A DNA stretch of 64,000 bases from Cloeon dipterum (lineage: Eukaryota; Arthropoda; Insecta; Ephemeroptera; Baetidae): assembly GCF_949628265.1 (NCBI RefSeq), contig NC_088790.1, forward strand, positions 20,712,545 through 20,776,544. The letters run 5' to 3'. Positions within the stretch are counted from its first letter, which is position 1, and every line of letters starts with the position of its first letter. The translations under genes were made by a program, and so were the position numbers. Shown here one piece after another: positions 36,654 through 47,764 of the stretch. The notes under the pieces were generated by a model. That model ran no database searches. It was not told where the DNA came from and was given only the letters and a program-made list of their open reading frames with translations.

Positions 36654-39600
36654 TCAAACTGTGCTGTCCGCCAGGTTGTCTGTGAGAGCGCTTTCCTCCA
36701 CCTGGCTGAGGAACAGCATCAGGAAATTAATCAGCACTTTCAGCGTCCCTTCACGCAGCTTGTGAAAATCCTTCGCTGAAATTTAGAGGGAAAAATAATT
36801 AATTGACGCAAGTAGTTAAGGTGCTGAAAATTTTACAAAAAACCTTTTTAAATTTGCAATTACTCAACATTTTAAACTAATATGGGTTTTTATTCCTTTC
36901 CTAAGTTTAGTTCTTTCCTTTTTTAATTCAGTTTGTTTGACTCTGTTTAAAAACCAGAAATCAGATTATTTTCAACGAAAATTAATTTTCTGGTTCACTT
37001 TAAAACTAGAAAACTATAAAACCACGAAAAATTAAATTAATATTAGGAATGAAAATATAAGACTAGTGCACAACTATTTTTTTTTTAATAAAATATCCTT
37101 TTTGTGTAAACTCACCGGTGGGCTGGAGGAGCCCCCTGACGAGGACAGCCTGTTGGGTGAGCGAGGCGGCAAAGCGTCGGACAAGCTCGATCTGCACGTC
37201 GCGGCCGAGGCAGTGCATCCTGGCAATGAAGCGGATCAGGTACTCGACTGTGTGAGCTGCACTCTGTGGGAGGAATCGAATCATCTGATTGTGAGCACAA
37301 AAGGGGATTTGTTTCATGCGTACGGCGTCGAACTTGCGCAGGCAGAGGTCGGGATGTTCGCCACGCACCACCACGGCGCTGAGCTCCTCCTTGGTCACCA
37401 CGGGCGCCTTCAGGTGCTCCAGCCACTCGAACAGCAAGGCTGCCAGCAATCGCGCGTCTGTCTCCACCTTCAGACGGTCCACGGTTGAATACCGTGCGTT
37501 TAGCTCGATCCGGATCTGCTTCACCTGGGAAAATTAGGGTTGAGAAATTTACAAAGAAGCTCAACAATAAATATAAAGATATGGTTTTATGCTCAATTTA
37601 TATTTAACACTGGCTAACGGTTTTAGATGGTTTTGTACCAATTAAATTGTTTTTTTTTATTAAAATTTAATATAGAGTGACCTAGAATATCAACAAAAAA
37701 TTATTTATAAGATTTAAAGAGTACTATAGTATTTTCTAGGCCAAAATGTTTGGGGTCCCTTGCTGAAAGTCTCAATTAACATATCTATATCAATCAAGTC
37801 ATCTCTTCAAATAATGACTATCTATAAAACCATAATAATAACTAAACAAAAACCAGCTCCAAATATGGATTTTTAAGACATTTCATTTAAATCCTTAAAG
37901 AATTATCTTCTCCTTTGTAGCTCAATCTGTAAATGGGGCAAAATAGTCCAACATAGAACCATAATAAAGATTACTTTAAAACTAAATCCCTGATAGCATC
38001 AAAATAATAAATATACCATCCTTAGAGTCCCTAGAAGGAGAAAAATCTGATTTTTTTAAAATTAATTCCCTGTGACTTCTGAGGGACCAAAAATTGTTCA
38101 TTGCGGATCAGAGCGGTTTAAAAATAAATTTCATCAATATCTCCAGTGATTTCAGTTCTTGCAGTTTTATTTTTCTACTTCTTTTCGAAGTTTTTTGCAG
38201 AGTTTTCTCTTAATAACGAGATTATTTATCTTCATACTAACTATTGCCGAAAAAACACGTATTTTGTCTTTTCCTTTCAATTAAAATTTAATTTGACTTA
38301 ACCATTTTAACTGTAATCAATGATGAACTTAAATTATAATATTCATCCTGTCAGAGTAAGTCCAAAATATTCGGCTCCTGTTAGGAATTTTGTAGCTAAA
38401 ATGCAAACCTGTTTGCGGAACTGATCGTCCGAGTGGTCGGCCAAAATGGCATCGGCCACGTCACTGGCCGCTCCAGTCGGCTCGTTTTCGTCAACGGCCG
38501 CCTGCCGAAGGTCGATTTGCGAGCTGAGCTCCTGGAAAACCTGGTTGTCCTGCAGTTTCTGGTCAACGATGCCGTCGCCCAGCACCGCGTCAACTCCGTT
38601 GTCGTCGAGTCCTGAGAGTTAAAAAAATTCACTAGAGACAAGGAAAATTATTTCTTTTCTGAATCGATTTCTTTGCAACTATCGTCAGCGGTGCTATGAC
38701 GCGCGCGGCTCGCATGCCGAAAGGGGCCGCCTTCATCGTGGGCATTAAGCTATTCTCAGATTTTTATTGAAACCACCAGAGAATCAGTAATGGAATTGAG
38801 TCCAATCGTGTGACAAATCGTATCCGATCGTACCTGACATTCCGGAAGCACAAGAGGGCATGTCTGGCGAGACGCAAGAGGTGCTGCTGCTGCCGCTCGA
38901 AATAGGCAGCTCGCACTCCAGCTCCGCCGTGCTCGGCCGACACGACGAATCTGCCAATTTGACGCAATATATCAGAATACAAAATAAATGCTCGTTGCTC
39001 GTTTCCATGGTAAAAATAACTAGAAGTTTTCAAAGATTAATGGTAGTAATTATTTCTTTGTCAGTTGGCTGTGAATAATCAACGAAGGTTGATTTGCACA
39101 GGGTGTTTATTAAGAAGAGTATATTTAATCCTTCATAAATAATATTCAGCATTTGCAAAATTTGCTTTTATAGATCTTTTTATCTTAATATTTAATTGTT
39201 CCCCCTTTTTAAGTTTGTTTATTGATTGTGAGTTTACTGTATCAGAATTAATTTGTATTCCTTTTCATATTCAATTTACTAGGAATACGTTAATACCTAA
39301 TACATTTAAGAATATTTGAGTTCCTAGTAAAAATAAAAATTTCATAAAATTTTCCAACCAAAAGCAGTACTTTATGTTTAGAATTATTTATAAAATTTTT
39401 ACTGTTAGAGCTTGAGTTGTTTGAGTCGCCACTGCCAATCCGTCCCAGATGGTGGCGGTCAGGGTTGACCCTGTGTGCGAGGAAGGAGTGCGTGAATGTG
39501 GTGCCCGAGGCCAGCTCGATGCACCGGCCGCCGCTCAACCGGATCAAACGCTCACACAGAATGAACAATATCTGAAGAAAAAAACGAGTTGTTGAAACAC

Positions 39601-42600
39601 GCAAATTACGATTATTTCTATTTGCAGGAACACCGACCTTTGGAATGTACTTGAAAGCCCTGACCTCGTTGCCGTGCAAAATCTGGCGCTGCCGACTGAG
39701 GTACTGCACCAGCGTGAACTCGGGCACCTTCTTCTCCTTGGTCACGAAGTCCCTGCAAGAAACAAAGTTTTAGTTTCGAACACAGATTGAAGCTTGAAAA
39801 GTACTTGTTGCAGAAAATTAGGCACTGCGGCAGCACGAACTGCTCAAACTCTTGCACGCAGAGGATTTGGCCGCGCGTCTGCACCGCGTTCGGACGCTTC
39901 AGTCGCACGTAGCGGATTGCATCGTTGGCACGCACCCGACAGGTGTACACCAGGTAGCACGCAATCAGCACGCCTGTTCTGCCAAGACCTGAAATACGGT
40001 CAAGATTTTAAGATTTAAATTTCTTGTGGTTTGAATGCCAAGGAGTTTCATCACGAAAAATGCGCAACTTTTTCAATTCTTTTTCGTGCTTCCTGGAACT
40101 GATTTGAAACTTATTGTGTGGGTTTAGAATTTTACGATATATCGTAAAATTGGTTTGTGTTGCTTGAAAATGCCATCCCAACTAAAATGAATTAATATTA
40201 TTAACTGATCGGAATCATTTGTAGTTTTGAAGTTTTTTAATTTTTGAGGTTGAATTTTGTTTTGTTTTGAAAAGCTCATTTTTTATCCTACACATTTCAA
40301 AATAAATAAACTCTTTCAAGCATAATATTTAGGCAAAAAAATGTGTGTAATTATGCTATCTAGTTCAAGCGCAGTGATGTATAAAAGGTTTGCCCTTATC
40401 AAAATATATTTTGAACTTTCTGGGGTGATTTTCTTAACGATATCGCGCCATTGCGTGCGGCGGCAATTAAAACGAGAGCCCGAATTAGAAAGTGCTTTCG
40501 CTCGATTGGGTAAAGGGAGCAGATGCCGTTGGGCGATAACAATTACGCTAGTTCAAGTGGCGCGCTGACCCCTTTATGGAGATTTACGAGTGTTATTGCG
40601 GAGAATTTTTTTGGAGAAAAACCACTCAGGTCAGGGACCTTTATAATTAGGTGCTTTCAAAAGGCCATTTTCATAGAATTAGTTATTGGATTTTTGCTCT
40701 TTCAAAAAATGTTGTCAACAAATTTTGAAATTCAAATAAACATTTATTTTTTACCTTTCACTGCTGATATTTTATTGAAGTCATAAATTTCTAACTGGAT
40801 TATTTTGGAACCACAAACAGTTATATTTTTTTTACTTAATATTGAAGCCTATGTATGCTCACTTTTTAAAATCCAACCATTTCGTTTTTGATTTGGATCT
40901 CTATTAGCTTTTACGTCATTGTCGCGGGTCAAGCACAAACTAAAACCGGAACCCAAAAAGGAAAAAAAGAACGCAATTTAATCTGCAGCCAGATTGCGCG
41001 AGTGTTTTTCTATTATTATAAATAGCGTTGCTGCGATAAAGACCTCCCCTGGGCAGTCAAATCATACGGACTAGTTTGGAGGAATATTGCGCCTAACGGA
41101 TAGAGTGTGTGTGCCGCTTTTCGTTTCTCCCTGTATATGAATATGTGTGCTGACTGATATCTTGAAGTGTTTTGGGGAAGCAGGCACGCGAACTCGGCAA
41201 ATCGATCCACAGCTACTTATGTGGACAGGAGTGGAATTATTTTAGAATGGGTTTCAAAACGGCGTTTGAGGCAAAAATCGAGGAATTTATTTTATAACTT
41301 TTTGAGAGTTAAAATTTAAAAATTTATCATCAGAGGCAATTTTTACAGAAGCTTAGCTATTCTAGAGCATTCTCTCAGATGTTAAAATAGAACAAGAATC
41401 AATATTAATTTATGAATCGGAATTGGCACAATTGCACTCGTACCTGCGTGGCAGTGTACAGCGACCTTGCCCTCGGAGACGGCGAACGCCATGACCTTGA
41501 CCATGTCGAGCAGATTGGTGAGACTGGCCTCGCCATAATCCTTCCAGCCGAAGTTGTAAAAGAAAACTGCGGAAAAGTAACATCAAATGAGTTCGGCAGC
41601 CGGCTAGGCATAAATGACGAGCCGGTTGCCTGACTAGAAACCTCTGCAGGCGCTCGTGGCACTGGCTCGTTTGTGTCGGGCGGTGAAGTGCATTTTGCAG
41701 GAGGATACCTACTGTCGTTTCTCATGAAAGTGCTCGGATCGTAGGTGAATCCGCTTTCTTCGAGGCAGTTACCGCAGCTGGCATGCTCGCCAGGCAGCTG
41801 CAGATTTATTATCGACTTGATTCCCAATCTGAAAGAATTCAAAAATCAAATAATATGAAATGAAAGAAGCAAATTCGCAAGAAATATTATAGAAATAATT
41901 GCAGAGTAGAGGCATTACGTAAATTTTTAGTGTTCATTTAAGTAATTGTATTAAGAAGAATATTTCCTGACCATCAAACTATTAGACAAATTAAGAAATT
42001 CAATCAAAACATCAACTGCATAAAAATCCACGACTCTATAACAATTTTGTTAGGAAAATGATGATTTAAATCATTATCTTCTTGCTTTCTCACAGTTAAA
42101 ATAATTTGTCTGTTTGGTTTGGTGCCACCAAGTGAAAGTTCCGCATGTGTGCTGGTGTATCGACCTTCTACTTCAAGGTTTCTCTAGCCGTTTGACGTCT
42201 TGAGGCAAGCTAGGTGAATGAATCGGCAGCGAGAGGTGAATTTGTTTGTGTTTGTGCAGGCATGGTGTGTGCTTATGAGATCGATCGGAAAGTACATGCA
42301 AATTCACCGTTTGAATTGTTGGATGAGCTGCTTTTTCTGGATCAGTTCTGTGTTTGGTCGCGCCATGGCCACAATGTCATCAGTCACCCTGAACAAATAT
42401 AAACATCGATTGAGGCCTTGTGTTACAATGGAGGCAAAATATTTATTCAAGCTAAATCTGATTTTTTCTCCTCCATTGGAAATTCCTTCTTCAACGAAGC
42501 TAGCGTTTTTTTCAATGAGTAAAATATAATATTTTTTAGCGTTCTGAGGTAAAAAATAAAGGAAGATATTATACACACGCAGGTAATTTTATTTTTTATT

Positions 42601-43134
42601 TATTTAAATTAAAAATTATCGAATAGCTCAGCTCTGGTGGGTTAATTCAGCATGGTTGTGCGGCTAGCTATTAGTGGAATTCTGAGCGCAGCACAGTACG
42701 AGAGAACGTGTAATTTTATTTTTCCTCTCAAAATGTCGAAAATTTCACTAGCAGCGTTGTCCATCCTGAATTAATCCGCGCAAAGCTAATCCATGCGATA
42801 ATTTTAATAAAATGTTTTTTAAAAGTGATTCATTGTCAAAACTCTCATTTTGGCCTCTTTATATAAATATTTAAAATTGTCGTTTGAATCGAAGTGGAGG
42901 AACGCACCAGTGCGAGTAGACGTCGGGGACGGCCATTTGCTCTGGCCGCCAGTTGGCCGCCGTCTCGTACTTGCACTTTTTGCCGCCACAGAAGACGCTG
43001 CACTGGAGGTTCGGTGGGGTGACTTTGCGCAAATTCTCCGACAGCTTGGTGTAATTCGGCTCGGCGGCCCCCGCGGGGGCCGCGCCCGCCCCCGGCTGTA
43101 GGCCGGCCGGCGTTCGCTTCTCCTGCGTCATCAT
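36654..43134 (-). CDS. PTPDC1: PTPDC1-type dual-specificity protein phosphatase, 11 coding exons
   Basis: Cytoplasmic protein-tyrosine/dual-specificity phosphatase; the vertebrate relative is linked to centrosomes and cilium length. Exons in coding order: 43,134-42,908; 42,388-42,308; 41,828-41,713; 41,566-41,444; 39,988-39,805; 39,752-39,638; 39,571-39,403; 38,950-38,834; 38,611-38,409; 37,524-37,116; 36,775-36,654. All phases join and the sum is 621 residues (human about 750). The N-terminal region has CSVFCGGKKCKYE and VTDDIVAMARP; then SIINLQLPGEHASCGN and FYNFGWKDYGEASLTNLLDM; then the catalytic loop HCHAGLGRTG (intron between A and G), with Cys and Arg present. The C-terminal part keeps the family block WLEHLKAPVVTKEEL. 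The frame stays open 5' of the chosen ATG to an acceptor at 43,147, so the true start may lie in an unseen upstream exon. Family assignment is very confident; function in this animal is inferred. Confidence 0.93.
40128..40151. repeat. 24-bp perfect palindrome in a PTPDC1 intron
   Basis: The 24 bases centred between 40,139 and 40,140 equal their own reverse complement; the core is TTTACGATATATCGTAAA. It lies in the intron between the catalytic-loop exon and the next exon upstream. It may be chance in AT-rich DNA, a binding site or a degenerate element. Confidence 0.95.
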
Positions 43135-43147
43135 CTGGCCAACTTCA

Positions 43148-44692
43148 CTGAAAAATAAAAAAGGAGTAAAATGCAGACCATTAATACGTTAAGTTGAAAT
43201 TATTACATTAAAAATGGTGACTTTCAATAAATTTGGAAATTTAATTTCAATAAATTAGCCGAATCAGACCACTTGTTCAGTTCACGTGAGACAAAATCAT
43301 TAAACATATTTTATTAATTTCTTTCATCACGTAACAGTGAAAAGTTTACGACTCAAGAAAGAGGAGAGAATAAAAATTGAAGTTTAGTTGGTGCAATGCG
43401 GCCGGCGAAATTTGCATCGAGATGGGTGGTGGAAAATGATTTAAATTTTAGATGAGGCAGGCGCGACAGCAAATTAAAAGGGCGAATGCCTTATTTTGCC
43501 ACAGCTGTTCCTTTTCGCCCCGTTTGCTTGTCTAATTACACGCACGCGATCCCACACATTATACATTTCCGCCATGCCCTTTGGCATTTCACAACTTTTG
43601 ACGAGATGTGAAACCGTCTTGTTAGCATTGTAAGAAGAAACGAACTATCACTTATTTGAACTCCGGAAACCACTAAATTTCAACAGTCGTATAGAAAATT
43701 GATGTCCACGGGAAAATATTATTAATTGCAAATCTGATGGAAAAATGGAAAGAAAACAATAATTGCTGAACAAAAAATTTATAATTGTAACCTCTCATTG
43801 CCATCAATTAGAAGCTTATTCCTGGACGAATATTAATTAAGTCATCTAGTATGCATTGCAAACACGGCCGTTTATTTGTCCATTTCGGTCTCTATCAGGC
43901 TGTCGTACTATTTCGCAATCAGCGCTCTCGCCTGCCGTGCAAATCCGGCAGCGTTTGTCGAGTCGCCCTAGAGAAAAGGCAAACACACGCCCATTCGTTC
44001 ATACGACATGTACATATATGCGAACCAAAATACACGCTGTGTAAATTTACATTCGCGCGATTCGCGTGCACAGTCACTGCTGCCCTGCCGCGGCGGCCGC
44101 TTTTCTCCTGCAGTGTGCGAATCGATTCGCTTTAGGGTTACCACACCTTTTGACATCTCAAATATTTATTATAATGTTATTGCAATTCGCATTTTGTTTA
44201 TTTAATTTTCTTGGCCGATTGATTTCATCTCTTTGTTCAATTAAATTAGTTCTTGCATCGTGCAGAGGTCGAGCAATGCGTGATTAATTGTGGGAACGCG
44301 CAGGGTGCACTTCAAGCGTGCCTCTTCAGAGTCCACACATACACATTTCCCTCTCAAGTCATGCAAACAATGTCGTGTCATCATAATATGGAAATGAATT
44401 TTAATGCAGCTGCATAGCAATGAGGTCATAATCATTAAATTCAAAATGTTACACGCAGATGGAACTATTTAGATTTCAGTTTGAGGAGATATAAGTTTCA
44501 CTATGCTCACACCTAAAAACAAAACTTTCTCGTCAAGTGCGATTAAACATAGGCTTTACTTGAGCTCAAATGGTCACGCCATTGTCTCATGGTCCAGTGA
44601 AAAATTTTTAAAAAGGCCTAAGCCTCTATTAGGACACTAAGACAATAAACAGCCCATAAGTGTAAAACCATTGGACAATATTAAGCTTCTTT
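43148..44692. other. Upstream region of PTPDC1-type gene up to the LINE
   Basis: No coding gene is supported. The non-coding first exon and promoter of the phosphatase gene should lie here, because a splice acceptor (TTTTCAG) precedes its first coding exon at 43,147. A GC-richer stretch at 43,850-44,150, with a diverged AGGGTTACCACACC motif (44,144-44,157), is the best promoter candidate. Frames in that stretch on both strands show no domains. Confidence 0.4.
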
Positions 44693-44831
44693 TTTAGATT
44701 CAAATTTTGGTTTATTACGGATCAGCAGGGCAACTGTGCCCCATACATCCACATCCAGAACTTAACAAAAATATAACAAAGCATTTTTTTGTATTTGATA
44801 ACAGAGGGAATAGTAAAATCAGTCTATCATA

Positions 44832-45293
44832 TCAGTATTTGGCAAGAAATGTTTGGCTCAGTTTTTGTTTGAATGCACTTGAGTTCCCATTCATACACAG
44901 ATTCGGCGACAGGTTGTTCCACAGGCGATAACAAATGACTTGGAAGCACTGCTCAGGCACTGTTACACTGACAAAGGGGGCCCGAAGTCGCATTCGATGC
45001 GCCCGTGACCTACCCAAAAAATCGACATCATGCATTGTTGTTACAAGATTGCGCAAATATTGAGGACTATTATTATACAAAATTTTGTGAGTCTGGACTA
45101 GAATATGCAGTTTACGTCTATCAGTGACATTTAATATTTGGCATTTTTTGTACAACGGGGAAAGTCGCTGACCACGTTTCACTCCGAAAATATACCTTAT
45201 GAGATGATTTTGCAATACTTGCAGCCTATTGATCTGCGCCGCGCTCAAGTTACAAAACACAACATCAGAGTAGTCGAAATGGGGTAGTATCAA
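44832..45293 (-). pseudogene. Out-of-frame C-terminal part of the LINE ORF2 protein
   Basis: These 153 codons continue the ORF2 product but lie in a different frame from the reverse transcriptase. They carry the C-terminal region typical of CR1-like ORF2 proteins (HFDYSDVVFCNLS, INRLQVLQNHLIRYI). ORF2 itself ends at a TAG (45,302-45,304). The frame change falls in or near an A-rich run at about 45,308-45,325, so a single-base indel, real or from sequencing, explains the break. Only one copy is available to judge. Confidence 0.85.
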
Positions 45294-45301
45294 CGCTTTT
45301 A

Positions 45302-47764
45302 CTAGTTTAATTCTGATTTTTTCTTTTCTGGAGTCACATTCCTAAACTTCTCTAAAGTTTTTAACGTGCCAAAGACTTTTTGAAAAATTCGCGAGACTTG
45401 CCCTTCCCATGACAGGTATCGGTCGAACACAATGCCTAAGTTTTTGACTCGGTCGCTGAAATCAAACTCGACGTAATCTACATCCACCTCGTCACGATAC
45501 GGCAATTCCGTTTCCATTATGCGCACATTACTCAAGTTCTTTAAGTCGAGCCTGGAGTGAACTCGCTCGGACCCGACCAGCAGAACTTGCGTTTTCCGCG
45601 GATTCAGCTTAAGCCCGTGTCGCTCAGACCATATGACAACATCATTTAAAATAGCATTCATTACTGCGACAGAATTTACAATCTCGTCCGGCCTGCAGCT
45701 CAAGTATAGCTGTATGTCGTCAGCGTAAAGGTGATAATTGCAGCGCCCTTTAAAGAGATGCACAACGTCATGCGTGAACACGGAAAACAATAATGGGCCG
45801 AGAACCGAGCCCTGTGGAACACCTGCCTCGATTTCAACCCATTTTGAGAATTTTCCGCCTTCACCCCTGATCGCGTGCGTTCTCCCGCTGAGAAAACTGC
45901 GAAAAAAATTTATTGCCGATTCCGAAAAATTTAACTGCTGCAATTTAATCAAAAGAAGTGAATGATCAACAAGATCAAAGGCCTTGGAGTAATCTAAAAA
46001 TATCATCAGCGTCAGCTCGCCTTTGAAAATTGAGACCCGGAGGTCTTCAGTTATTTTCAAAAGCGCTGTTGTGGTACTGTGTTTGCTCCGAAAACCAGAC
46101 TGGAATGAATCTATCACGTTAAAGCTACTCAAATAATTTATCACTTGGTCATGAACGACTTTTTCGAGGATTTTTGACGCGGTGCAGAGGATACTTATTG
46201 GCCGATAGTCGCTCGCGGTGGCCGGGCGACTCACTTTTGGCAAAGGCTTCAGTATCGCCTTTTTCCATTCTGTCGGGAAGTGACCCGTCTGTAGCGCGGT
46301 ATTGATAATGTGGGTTAAAGACGGCAGGATAACATCGACTGGTAGCTTAAGCATTTTGTTGCAAATTGCATCAATTCCTTCGGCAGATGACTCGATGCTA
46401 CGCAGTGCCATTTTCACCTCCAGCGGACGGACGTACCTGAAGTAAAATTTATCATCGCTTTCAATGACTCGAGGCAGCCGAAGATTGTAGTCTATGCGGA
46501 CCAGGACCTCCGGCTGTCTCCTCACTGTGAGCCCGTCAACTAGTTCGTCCACCGAGAGGGGGAAATCCGCACTGCTAGCCTTGCTTTTCATAAGCCCAAG
46601 AGAACGCAATTTGCCCCATAAATGCCTGCTCGCGCCCGCTTTATCGAGTGAATTATAAATAACTGACTTTTGGAAATTTAGGATTTTTTGCTTGACTCTA
46701 TTTCTTAGTGATTTAAATATTTTAAACGACTCCTTATTTTTACTCTTTTTGGCTACTTTATGCGCTTTGTCACGTTCCACGGCTAATTTGTCAATGTCGG
46801 CAGGCAAACTTGGCCTGAATTTGACTGTCTTAGTGACTCTCTTCTTCGGCGCAACCTTGTCGTAGAGGGACAGCAAATTTTTGTTAAAGTTGGCTAAAAA
46901 ATCATCAATTGACAAATTTTCAGCCCCTTTATGCCACTCAACTCCACGCGCTTCTCTCAACAGAATGTCACGCTCGATTTTGTGAAACTCACGGATAAGT
47001 ATCACACTCTCGGTTTTATCACAGACTTCAATTTCGAGAACCACATAGAGGATAGAGTGACTCGATAAAAGGTTGTGCATTTTTCCACAATCAACGACAT
47101 TTAAATTGGAGGAACAGATAATTGCATCAATCGTAGTGACCGCGTTGTATGCAAGATGAGTGTCATCGATCGGCAGCCTATTCAAGCCCAAATCTCGCAT
47201 ATTATTTAACAAAGAGCTGAGCAACAGCGACTTTTGCTTAAAGTTGCAATTGAAATCACCCATCAACATACAAAATTCGTAATTGGCATAGCATTTTTGT
47301 AACTCAATAAAAAATGCCTCAAAATTTACAGAATAGAGTGGTCGCCTGTAAATTATGCAAATTAGAATTCTGCAGCCTTTGAGAACGACTTCAAAAATAC
47401 AAAATTCCGCGGAATTAGAGGCAGTCTGATCTGAATTTGAAATTATTTTAAAGGCAATATTTTTCCGCAGGTAAAAAGCAATACCGCCGCCTCGTGTTGT
47501 TGGTCGGTCATGCCGAACAAATTGATAGCCCGGAATTTCAAACTGCTTGTCGAGGTTGTGTTTATTTTTTAACCATGTTTCAGTTATTGCTATTAGATCT
47601 ACGCAATTTAGTGACACCTGGTGCCGCAACAATCTCATATGGTCAATGTCGGCGAGGGACTGAGCATTAACACTGATCGCTTTAAAATAACAATTTGAAT
47701 TCACTTTTTCATCACATATAAAATTTATGATATCACCTTTCAGCACCAGTTCAGGTGTCTTCAC
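45302..47764 (-). CDS. LINE ORF2: APE endonuclease and reverse transcriptase
   Basis: The protein nicks target DNA and reverse-transcribes the element's RNA at the nick. Endonuclease (residues 28-245): N34 in SVNAQS, E62 in TETW, D170 and N172 in GDFN, D213 in TIDAI, H236 in SSHS. The usual SDH triad of this last motif reads S-S-H, so the catalytic aspartate appears substituted. Reverse transcriptase (about 490-790): KPLPK, SDYRPIS, FQSGFRSKHST, FLDYSKAFD (D591), GVPQGSVLGP and YADD (680-683), all intact. The start is unusual: the frame overlaps the ORF1 stop as GTGA, and the first internal methionine (residue 43) lies after catalytic N34, so an AUG start would remove part of the active site. 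Translation is therefore probably by reinitiation or frameshift. The frame ends early because of the indel described for 44,832-45,293. Confidence 0.92.
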   Translation of the reverse strand: MKTPELVLKGDIINFICDEKVNSNCYFKAISVNAQSLADIDHMRLLRHQVSLNCVDLIAITETWLKNKHNLDKQFEIPGYQFVRHDRPTTRGGGIAFYLRKNIAFKIISNSDQTASNSAEFCIFEVVLKGCRILICIIYRRPLYSVNFEAFFIELQKCYANYEFCMLMGDFNCNFKQKSLLLSSLLNNMRDLGLNRLPIDDTHLAYNAVTTIDAIICSSNLNVVDCGKMHNLLSSHSILYVVLEIEVCDKTESVILIREFHKIERDILLREARGVEWHKGAENLSIDDFLANFNKNLLSLYDKVAPKKRVTKTVKFRPSLPADIDKLAVERDKAHKVAKKSKNKESFKIFKSLRNRVKQKILNFQKSVIYNSLDKAGASRHLWGKLRSLGLMKSKASSADFPLSVDELVDGLTVRRQPEVLVRIDYNLRLPRVIESDDKFYFRYVRPLEVKMALRSIESSAEGIDAICNKMLKLPVDVILPSLTHIINTALQTGHFPTEWKKAILKPLPKVSRPATASDYRPISILCTASKILEKVVHDQVINYLSSFNVIDSFQSGFRSKHSTTTALLKITEDLRVSIFKGELTLMIFLDYSKAFDLVDHSLLLIKLQQLNFSESAINFFRSFLSGRTHAIRGEGGKFSKWVEIEAGVPQGSVLGPLLFSVFTHDVVHLFKGRCNYHLYADDIQLYLSCRPDEIVNSVAVMNAILNDVVIWSERHGLKLNPRKTQVLLVGSERVHSRLDLKNLSNVRIMETELPYRDEVDVDYVEFDFSDRVKNLGIVFDRYLSWEGQVSRIFQKVFGTLKTLEKFRNVTPEKKKSELN

